This document shows, in pieces, positions 1-4,553 of a stretch of 5,009 nt of DNA (its first letter is position 1; every line of letters begins with the position of its first letter). Source of the DNA: Clostridia bacterium (GTDB taxonomy: Bacteria; Bacillota; Clostridia; Christensenellales; CAG-138); NCBI GenBank assembly GCA_017435185.1, contig JAFSFN010000086.1:1-5009 (forward strand), given 5' to 3'. The notes under the pieces are model-generated. The model had not been told where the DNA came from. It saw only the letters and a list, made by a program, of their open reading frames with translations, and searched no databases. Made by a program: the position numbers and the translations under genes.

Positions 1-74
1 ATCTTTTCGGCGCTCTGGTCGATAAGGTTGTGTTCATAAGCCTTGAGTTTGATACGGATCTTCTGATTTGCCAT
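1..74 (-). CDS. rpsJ: 30S ribosomal protein S10, N-terminal part (runs off left edge)
   Basis: S10 is a small-subunit ribosomal protein that also takes part in transcription antitermination with NusB. The minus strand encodes MANQKIRIKLKAYEHNLI followed by DQSAEK, which matches the highly conserved S10 N-terminus (family pattern M-A-x-Q-K-I-R-I-R-L-K-A-[FY]-[DE]-H, then D-Q-S-A-x-K-I). Only 24 full codons are present of a protein usually about 100 residues long. The ATG is at 72-74, and an AGGAGG ribosome binding site (85-90 on the complement) sits 10 nt upstream, so the start is secure. In most bacteria rpsJ is the first gene of the large S10 ribosomal protein operon, and the dedicated promoter and long leader upstream fit that. 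The rest of the gene and operon lie outside the window. Confidence 0.96.
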   Translation of the reverse strand, partial: MANQKIRIKLKAYEHNLIDQSAEK

Positions 75-315
75 ATTTTTTATTCCTCCTTTTAAGTCTC
101 GGGCTGTACACGCAACCGTGTGTGTCGCTCTTAAAAATTTTGCAGCGACGCACCGTTATGCGTCACTTCATTGCCCGTTGCCCGTCCGTGGGGCATTATC
201 CTTTTGCGGAAATTACCCGGATGGCAAATGCCGGCAACCTCCCGCAAAGGGTGAAAAGCGGTGCAATTTCGCTTTTCTTCTGCGCGTGGGCGGACTTAAA
301 GCCCACCGCACACGC
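75..315 (-). promoter_or_regulatory. Long structured 5' leader of rpsJ
   Basis: About 240 nt separate the predicted transcription start (near 315) from the rpsJ start codon, with no credible gene on either strand. Read as minus-strand RNA, it contains several clear inverted repeats in order. These are 282-284/307-309 plus 286-291/301-306 (9 bp, one bulged base); 253-260/270-277 (8 bp, 9-nt loop); 200-209/242-250 (9 bp with one bulge, enclosing smaller repeats); 179-183/191-195 (5 bp); and 147-152/159-164 (6 bp, 6-nt loop). The last element is 90-96/130-136 (7 bp), enclosing 108-112/117-121 (5 bp, 4-nt loop). That final helix touches the first base of the AGGAGG ribosome binding site. S10 operons are autoregulated through their leaders in gamma-proteobacteria (by L4). 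I infer a comparable role here but cannot match it to a named RNA family. Confidence 0.6.
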
Positions 316-320
316 ATAAC

Positions 321-349
321 ATATTACCTCATATTTGCAAGCATTGCAA
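321..349 (-). promoter_or_regulatory. Candidate sigma-70-type promoter for rpsJ
   Basis: On the minus strand, TTGCAA (344-349) and TAATAT (321-326) are separated by exactly 17 bp, each close to the consensus -35 and -10 hexamers. The predicted start is near 315, just before the first leader hairpin. A second TTGCAA copy (335-340) lies in the spacer. The position, downstream of the lipoprotein gene's stop codon and upstream of the leader, fits a promoter for the S10 operon. Confidence 0.6.
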
Positions 350-378
350 GGGTTTTCTTTGTTTTTTCAAGTATTTTC

Positions 379-402
379 CCTGCTGTTTATACAAATAGCA
401 GG
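379..402. other. Inverted repeat between the lipoprotein gene and rpsJ
   Basis: CCTGCT and AGCAGG form the outer 6 bp of a stem that continues as three A-T pairs after one mismatch, with a 4-nt loop. It lies about 40 bp after the lipoprotein gene's stop codon, where a terminator would be expected. Neither strand has a clear T-run directly after the hairpin, so it is not a standard intrinsic terminator. It may be a weak terminator, an mRNA 3'-end stabiliser or a protein binding site. Confidence 0.4.
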
Positions 403-440
403 TCATTCATCCCAAAGTTAAGATTATGGCTGTTTTCGAT

Positions 441-1427
441 TTATTCTTCATAAGTCAGATACAATTCGTTGCCCGGAATCTCGCCGCCCATGCTTTGAGC
501 ATCCATGCCGTACAGTATCTCTACAGTATTGCGTGCCATCTCAAGCATCGGCGTGCCGACCACGCAGACGATATTTGCCGCCTCAACGGAATTAAGCGCA
601 ATACTTTTATTCTCAGTTATTCCGGTATCTGCCATTATCTGTGCTGCAGCATCTGTATCTTCATTAATAAACTCAACAGAATCACCAAAGCTGCTTATGA
701 AGCTCTTTATCGCCTGTTCATTTGCCTCTGCAAAATCAGCTTTCACTATAAGACAGCCCTGCGCAATTATTGAAGAAGTTATATTGAGCCACTCATTGTT
801 CAAGTCAACAACTACATTTATATCAGTCGAATGTCCCTTTGTGTTTTCAAGCAGACTTGCAGTCTGCGGTTGAGGGAGCATGATAGTCTCTGCTTCACCG
901 CTGATTACGGCCGCAAGCAGCTCATCATAATTTGCTTTATATTCCACGGTAACTTTGTCAGTTATATCATTACGCATCAATATATAATTAAGTATATACT
1001 CCTCCGTCATGCCCTGCTGATACGAATATACCGTCTTCCCCGCAAGGTCGGCTATGTTTTTCACTTCGCCTGTGCAATCAAGGATATTGAGTGCGCAAAG
1101 ATTCGTGACGGCAAACAAACGCACGTTTCCTTCAGTCTCGTTGTACAACTTTCCTGCCATATTAAGCGGAACAGTAGCTATATCTATCTCTCCGTTTATA
1201 AACATAGTCTTGAGTTCATCGGCCGTTTCTGCAATTTCCACATCGCCGTATTCACCGGAGTTTATAATTCCTGTCATACTCATTGCGCAATAACCGCTCA
1301 ATGCGCCCAAAGTTAAATCTACAGGTTCAGCCGTCGGCAAAACAGACTCTTGTGCTCCGCTATTGCAACCTGTAACCGAAAACAGACTTATAACCATCAT
1401 AAGAACAATAGAAATGACCTTTTTCAT
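441..1427 (-). CDS. ABC transporter substrate-binding lipoprotein, NitT/TauT (NMT1-like) type
   Basis: A predicted extracellular, membrane-anchored solute-binding protein of 328 aa that would deliver a small ligand to an ABC importer. The N-terminus has a Lys-Lys pair, a hydrophobic stretch (residues 4-18) and a lipobox V-T-G-C with the lipidated cysteine at residue 21, followed by a Ser/Pro/Glu-rich linker. The mature part begins with LTLGALSGY (about 38-46), has a motif like those of NMT1-type proteins in INGEIDIATVPLN, and ends with GGEIPGNELY, a C-terminal pattern I associate with Firmicutes members of this group. Length is typical. The ATG at 1425-1427 was chosen because GGAGG (1435-1439) lies 7 nt upstream; a longer reading from a TTG at 1445 would place that site inside the gene. 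No permease or ATPase gene is adjacent: rpsJ follows downstream and divergent phage genes lie upstream. The ligand cannot be inferred. The family is fairly sure from overall pattern, not from a search. Confidence 0.8.
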   Translation of the reverse strand: MKKVISIVLMMVISLFSVTGCNSGAQESVLPTAEPVDLTLGALSGYCAMSMTGIINSGEYGDVEIAETADELKTMFINGEIDIATVPLNMAGKLYNETEGNVRLFAVTNLCALNILDCTGEVKNIADLAGKTVYSYQQGMTEEYILNYILMRNDITDKVTVEYKANYDELLAAVISGEAETIMLPQPQTASLLENTKGHSTDINVVVDLNNEWLNITSSIIAQGCLIVKADFAEANEQAIKSFISSFGDSVEFINEDTDAAAQIMADTGITENKSIALNSVEAANIVCVVGTPMLEMARNTVEILYGMDAQSMGGEIPGNELYLTYEE

Positions 1428-1472
1428 TCCGAAACCTCCGAACAAACTTGCTATATATTTTTCATCCTTTCT

Positions 1473-1500
1473 ATTTTACCTTCTTTTTTTCACTTGTCCA
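1473..1500 (-). promoter_or_regulatory. Candidate promoter for the lipoprotein gene (proximal)
   Basis: On the minus strand, TGGACA (1495-1500) and TAAAAT (1473-1478) are 16 bp apart, one mismatch each from the consensus hexamers. The predicted start near 1466 gives a 5' untranslated region of about 40 nt before the ATG at 1427. Confidence 0.4.
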
Positions 1501-1505
1501 TCCCC

Positions 1506-1534
1506 TGTATAAATTTGTGCGTTTTCAGATGCAA
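1506..1534 (-). promoter_or_regulatory. Alternative promoter for the lipoprotein gene (distal)
   Basis: On the minus strand, TTGCAT (1529-1534) and TATACA (1506-1511) have a 17-bp spacer. It is as plausible as the proximal candidate. The AT-rich setting makes chance matches common, so only one of the two may be used. Confidence 0.3.
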
Positions 1535-1550
1535 TTTTCTCGCAATTTTT

Positions 1551-1567
1551 GTGCATTTAAGTTGCAC
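1551..1567. repeat. Short inverted repeat GTGCA-N7-TGCAC
   Basis: Two 5-bp half-sites (1551-1555 and 1563-1567) flank a 7-bp AT-rich centre, ending directly next to the -35 element of the rightward promoter candidate. Location between divergent promoters suits an operator, but the repeat is short and the region is rich in TGCA-type words, so chance is a real possibility. Confidence 0.3.
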
Positions 1568-1596
1568 TTTACTTTGCATTTTATAAGAGTTATAAT
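1568..1596 (+). promoter_or_regulatory. Candidate rightward promoter towards the phage genes
   Basis: A perfect TATAAT (1591-1596) is preceded at 17 bp by TTTACT (1568-1573), which matches 4 of 6 consensus -35 bases. The predicted start is near 1603. This is the only good + strand promoter seen before the scaffold gene, but a terminator-like hairpin follows almost immediately, so whether it drives the phage genes is uncertain. Confidence 0.45.
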
Positions 1597-1605
1597 GTTT
1601 ACGGT

Positions 1606-1646
1606 AAAAGAAGTTTAAGCACGCAGAAATGCGCGCTTCTTTTTTT
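1606..1646 (+). terminator. Intrinsic terminator-like hairpin with T-tract
   Basis: The core stem pairs 1617-1625 with 1630-1638 around a GAAA tetraloop, with a single A-C mismatch, and is followed after one C by seven T residues (1640-1646); another T7 lies at 1650-1656. An alternative longer pairing joins AAAAGAAG (1606-1613) with CTTCTTTT (1636-1643) across a 6-nt bulge. On the minus strand the A-C mismatch becomes a G-U pair, so the hairpin is if anything better paired there, though the T-run after it is weaker. It may act in both directions or be an attenuator for the rightward promoter just upstream. Confidence 0.55.
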
Positions 1647-1661
1647 GCCTTTTTTTATTTT

Positions 1662-1731
1662 GGGCGATGCCGGCCGAAACAGGCATGGCGGTCATGCGTA
1701 ATGGTCCGGAACGTAGTGCAAGGCCGCTCAC
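1662..1731 (+). other. GC-rich block of unknown role upstream of the scaffold gene
   Basis: This block is clearly richer in G and C than the T-rich sequence before it. It holds overlapping, mutually exclusive inverted repeats: 1667-1671/1682-1686 (5 bp) and 1683-1687/1693-1697 (5 bp), plus a distant match 1671-1675/1722-1726 (5 bp). It stays open in the scaffold frame from an ATG at 1667, but that start lacks a good ribosome binding site. It could be the remnant 3' end of a lost gene, a structured leader, or a recombination junction. I do not recognise a known RNA family in it. Confidence 0.35.
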
Positions 1732-1741
1732 AGGAGAAAAA

Positions 1742-2383
1742 ATGGATAATAAAAAGAAAGACTTGCTCTTTCAGGAGCTTGCAGACGCAGGCATAAATTC
1801 TGACGAGGAAGTTCTTGATACTGCCGATACGGAAACCTCATCTGAAAGCGAAGAAAAGGCTCCAGGCGCTATTCCCGATGAAATCGCACTGGAAATCGGC
1901 AGAGCAGTTATTGAACAGCTTACAGCTTCGGGCGAACTTGATGCCGAAGCGGCAGCGGAACTTTTGATGGAGAGTGCTCCCGACAGAAGTAATGCAGGTC
2001 TTGCAGCACTGAGCGCAAAAGCAGCAAACGAATTGGTTCGTCTGAAAGAAGCCGGCAAGCTCAACGGCAATATAGACGATTATGTTGCCGACCCCGAGTT
2101 TGTAAAACTTTTGTATGATATGCCGACACGAGCTGCAGTACGCATCTACGACCTTCAGAAGCAGGCAAGCAAGTCAGGCATGAGTGATGCCGATGCCGTT
2201 GCGAAAGCGGAGCAGAGCATAATTGAAAAACTTTTGGCAAGAAAAGCACTGCCAAAATCTACCAAAAGCAGTGTTGCCGCTTCACCCGAGGTCGATTATT
2301 CAAATATGTCATCGGAACAGTTCCGCGAGCTCAGCAAGCGTGTCAAGAAAGCGGCAAGCGATGGCATGAAAGTCAGAATATAA
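1742..2383 (+). CDS. Putative phage capsid scaffolding protein
   Basis: A 213-aa soluble protein that by position and build would chaperone capsid assembly inside the procapsid. The ATG at 1742 has AGGAG (1732-1736) 5 nt upstream; an in-frame upstream ATG at 1667 lacks such a site. The sequence starts with a basic patch (NKKK), then a strongly acidic low-complexity stretch (about residues 21-48), then mostly Ala/Glu/Leu-rich predicted helix with no cysteine. It ends in a charged segment around SSEQFRELSKRVKKAA (about 190-205) with net positive charge. Acidic helical proteins with a basic C-terminal tail that binds capsid subunits are typical of phage scaffolds, and the gene lies directly before the major capsid gene (27-nt gap), the classic location. 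No protease motif was seen. Assignment rests on context and composition rather than a firm family match. Confidence 0.7.
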   Translation: MDNKKKDLLFQELADAGINSDEEVLDTADTETSSESEEKAPGAIPDEIALEIGRAVIEQLTASGELDAEAAAELLMESAPDRSNAGLAALSAKAANELVRLKEAGKLNGNIDDYVADPEFVKLLYDMPTRAAVRIYDLQKQASKSGMSDADAVAKAEQSIIEKLLARKALPKSTKSSVAASPEVDYSNMSSEQFRELSKRVKKAASDGMKVRI

Positions 2384-2410
2384 ATTTTAATTTAAGTAAG
2401 GAGAAAAAAC

Positions 2411-3607
2411 ATGAGTACAATCAATACAACTTTGAACACAAACGCTACAACCGGCACAAACAAAACTTATTACGACAGACAGCTCTTGGAAAGCGCAAAG
2501 ACACGCTTCGTTCACGCTTCTTTTGGTCAGAAGCGTCCCATCCCCCGCAACAGCGGCAAGCGTGTTGAATTCCGCAGATGGAATGTCTTTGATGCAAAAG
2601 ATGCACTTACGGCTTTGGAAGAAGGCGTGACACCGAGCGGTCAGGCTTTGTCTCAGAGCATCGTCGAATCTAAGGTCAATCAGTACGGCGCATATGTTGA
2701 GGTAAGTGATGTTCTCGATATGACAGCATACGACCAGGTAATAAACGACAGCGCGGAACTTTTGGGCGAACAGCTCGGCACAGTTGTTGAGTGGGTAACA
2801 CGAGACGCTTTGTCTTCGGGCAACAATGTCCAGCGTGCTAACGGCAAAACAGAAAGAACGAGTCTTACTGCTGATGATAAGCTCACGGTCGATGAAATCC
2901 GAAAGGCTGTCCGCACCCTCAAGCGTGCTAAGGCACGTCCGTTCAATGACGGTTCGAGAAAACCCCACTATATTTGCATCTGTTCACCCGAGGCAACATA
3001 CGACTTGCAGAACGACCAGCTTTGGCAGGATGTTTCAAAGTATTCCAATGCAGAGCAGATATACAGCGGCGAGATCGGCCGCTTGTTCGGCGTAGTTTTT
3101 GTTGAATCCACAGAGAGCAAGGTATTCAAGCAGAGCGTGCATAACCTTACACTTGATCCGGTTACCAACAGCAAATCTGTAAAACTTATGATTGCTCCCA
3201 CTGAGGAAGAGCTCGCCTACTATTCCGTCCCCGGAAACACGGTAACAATTGGTGAACAAGAGTTTACAATAAGTGGTTACACCAAGGAAGTAAACACTTT
3301 GCATCTCACAAGCGGCGTGACCGCAATAGGCGGCACTATAGTCTACAGTACCGATGCCGGCGCTATAGATGAAAACGGAAAGGGAATGGATGTCCACTCC
3401 ACTCTCATATTCGGCAAGGACGCCTACGGCGTTGTCGATATCGAAGGCAATGGCGCTTTGGAAATAATCATAAAGCCTCACGGCAGTTCAGGCACAGCAG
3501 ACCCGCTCAACCAGAGAGGCACTGTCGGCGCAAAGGTAGCAGCTTATGCCGCAACCATACTTAACGACTTGTGGCTCTTGAGAATTGAACACGCAGTCAG
3601 CAACTGA
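2411..3607 (+). CDS. Major capsid protein, N4-gp56 family
   Basis: A 398-aa protein expected to form the icosahedral head shell with an HK97-like fold. AAGGAG (2398-2403) lies 7 nt before the ATG. Features that match the N4-gp56 capsid family as I know it are the early YYDRQLLESAK (20-30), the KRPIPRNSGKRVEFRRW segment (41-57), the long helix region around residues 110-140, GRLFGVVFVEST (223-234), then FGKDAYGVVDI (334-344) and the C-terminal SDPLN-like block TADPLNQRGTVGAKVAAYA (372-390). Between about 240 and 315 is a beta-rich segment (VTIGEQEFTISGY, then SGVTAIGGTIVYS) that looks like an extra surface domain. The N-terminus is Thr/Asn-rich and shows no obvious prohead protease site. The gene is intact, follows the scaffold gene and is followed by a strong terminator, consistent with high expression of an abundant shell protein. 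Confidence 0.88.
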   Translation: MSTINTTLNTNATTGTNKTYYDRQLLESAKTRFVHASFGQKRPIPRNSGKRVEFRRWNVFDAKDALTALEEGVTPSGQALSQSIVESKVNQYGAYVEVSDVLDMTAYDQVINDSAELLGEQLGTVVEWVTRDALSSGNNVQRANGKTERTSLTADDKLTVDEIRKAVRTLKRAKARPFNDGSRKPHYICICSPEATYDLQNDQLWQDVSKYSNAEQIYSGEIGRLFGVVFVESTESKVFKQSVHNLTLDPVTNSKSVKLMIAPTEEELAYYSVPGNTVTIGEQEFTISGYTKEVNTLHLTSGVTAIGGTIVYSTDAGAIDENGKGMDVHSTLIFGKDAYGVVDIEGNGALEIIIKPHGSSGTADPLNQRGTVGAKVAAYAATILNDLWLLRIEHAVSN

Positions 3608-3619
3608 CAATAATTATTC

Positions 3620-3657
3620 AAGCCGCTTCACTTTCGTGGAGCGGCTTCCTTATTTTT
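3620..3657 (+). terminator. Intrinsic terminator after the major capsid gene
   Basis: A 12-bp stem pairs 3620-3631 with 3636-3647 (AAGCCGCT against AGCGGCTT, one T-G wobble, then CAC against GTG) around a TTTC loop. It is followed by CCTTATTTTT. It begins 12 nt after the capsid stop codon. The minus strand lacks a T-run, so it acts rightward. It should partly separate capsid expression from the downstream connector genes; no new promoter is evident before the next gene, so readthrough is implied. Confidence 0.85.
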
Positions 3658-3684
3658 ACTAATTTATTTTAGGAGGTCAAATAT

Positions 3685-3972
3685 ATGAAGTACATCACAG
3701 ATACAGAAATCGACCGTATCAGCGGCGAAACAGGCAAAAACCTTAGCGCAGAGCCGAAGGTCAAGCTCATCATCGCACAGAAACCCGGTTTTGAGGACAC
3801 ACCCTGGGAAGGCGGCATAAACGGCCACTTTTTCAGAATACAGCGTGGAGTTGAAGTGCTTGTTCCTTCAAGCATAGCTGCACTTATCATGTCAAACGAG
3901 CAAGTTAACATACTCAGCGACAACAAAACAAAGGCCTACAAAAACGGAAGCGGAAAAAAGCTCTCTGCGTAG
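3685..3972 (+). CDS. Small phage head-region protein of unknown function
   Basis: A 95-aa protein with an excellent AGGAGGT site (3671-3677) 7 nt before its ATG, so it is surely translated. The N-terminal 25 residues are charged. The core is KVKLIIAQKPGF, then GGINGHFFRIQRGVEVLVP (about 49-67) and a helix-like SSIAALIMSNEQ, ending in a Lys-rich tail. The pattern of a short beta strand, a Gly-Asn-Gly turn, an Arg-Gly-Val-x-Val-x-Val-Pro strand and a following helix recalls small unnamed proteins I have seen after capsid genes in phages of Firmicutes. It has no signal peptide, membrane segment or cysteine. Its place between capsid and adaptor genes suggests a head-stabilising or minor head protein, but this is inference. 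Confidence 0.75.
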   Translation: MKYITDTEIDRISGETGKNLSAEPKVKLIIAQKPGFEDTPWEGGINGHFFRIQRGVEVLVPSSIAALIMSNEQVNILSDNKTKAYKNGSGKKLSA

Positions 3973-3999
3973 GCTTTAATTTCAAAAGGAGGGCAACAC

Positions 4000-4548
4000 A
4001 TGACATTGAATGACATAATCGTATCGGCACTGGCACAGCTTGACAGGGGGCATGACGCTCAAAATCTCGATATATGGCGAGACAAGCTCACAAGGTTTGC
4101 AGATGAAGCCATAATAGACCTTGCATCGGTCATAAAGCCGCGCCGTACAGACACTGTTACAGTTTCGGGAAAGACACTCGATGTAAGAACTCTTCCCCGC
4201 CAATGTGTGAAAGTGCTGTCAGTAAAAAAAGATGATGTTATGCTCTTGTTCAAGGATGACAGCACATCTTCAGAAATATTCATACCCGCCCTGAATGACA
4301 CGGATACGGTAAACATAACCTACATATACATTCCGGGCACCCTCTCTTCAGCTACGGACGAGCCCGAGATACCCAAATGGTATCACGGGCTCATTGTCTG
4401 TTATGTGGTGGCAAGAGAACGCAGTTCGGGCGAAGTCGGGATTCAAAAGGGCGGAAACATTTATTTTCAGATGTACGAAGCAGGCAAACGAAATATTCGT
4501 CCGCATCTGGGAAGCATTGAGAACTATAAACTTCTGAACAGGTGGTGA
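4000..4548 (+). CDS. Phage head-tail adaptor/connector-like protein
   Basis: A 182-aa protein likely to form the ring that sits under the portal and joins head to tail. AGGAGG (3987-3992) lies 7 nt before the ATG; the gap to the previous gene is 27 nt. Residues 1-45 read as helices (MTLNDIIVSALAQL, then WRDKLTRFADEAIIDLASVI). Residues 50-112 are beta-rich (TVTVSGKTLDVRTLP, KVLSVKKDDVMLLF, VNITYIYIPGTL). The C-terminal part starts with EIPKWYHGLIVCYVVARE (about 123-140) and continues as helix to the end. This helix, beta-barrel, helix layout with an IP-x-x-Y/W-H-x-L-I-x-x-Y-V-x-A-R-type motif is typical of gp6/gp11-like adaptor proteins. Context after capsid and before further virion genes agrees. 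The exact family is not certain. Confidence 0.72.
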   Translation: MTLNDIIVSALAQLDRGHDAQNLDIWRDKLTRFADEAIIDLASVIKPRRTDTVTVSGKTLDVRTLPRQCVKVLSVKKDDVMLLFKDDSTSSEIFIPALNDTDTVNITYIYIPGTLSSATDEPEIPKWYHGLIVCYVVARERSSGEVGIQKGGNIYFQMYEAGKRNIRPHLGSIENYKLLNRW

Positions 4549-4553
4549 TACGC

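Noticed and set aside
118..453. Open + strand frames across the rpsJ leader, 68-319 and 118-453
   Set aside because: They lack ribosome binding sites and recognisable protein features, oppose a clear leader and promoter, and simply reflect the absence of stops in a structured region.
831..1316. Open + strand frame opposite the lipoprotein gene
   Set aside because: It is antisense to a clearly coding gene with signal peptide and lipobox, and has no ribosome binding site.
1702..1712. GGTCCGGAA motif reminiscent of the SRP RNA tip
   Set aside because: The bases after it do not follow the conserved SRP loop (GGAAGCAGC is missing) and no long enclosing stem is present.
1662..1731. Riboswitch or hammerhead ribozyme in the GC-rich block
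   Set aside because: GAAAC and GTC words occur, but the CTGATGA core of the hammerhead is missing, and no riboswitch consensus that I know could be fitted.
1667..1741. N-terminal extension of the scaffold protein from the ATG at 1667
   Set aside because: No good ribosome binding site precedes 1667, whereas AGGAG is correctly placed before the ATG at 1742, and the extra 25 residues do not resemble the acidic helical remainder.
2387..2968. Open minus-strand frames opposite the capsid gene (also 3035-3481)
   Set aside because: They mirror the codon structure of the capsid gene, have no supporting start signals and encode no recognisable protein.
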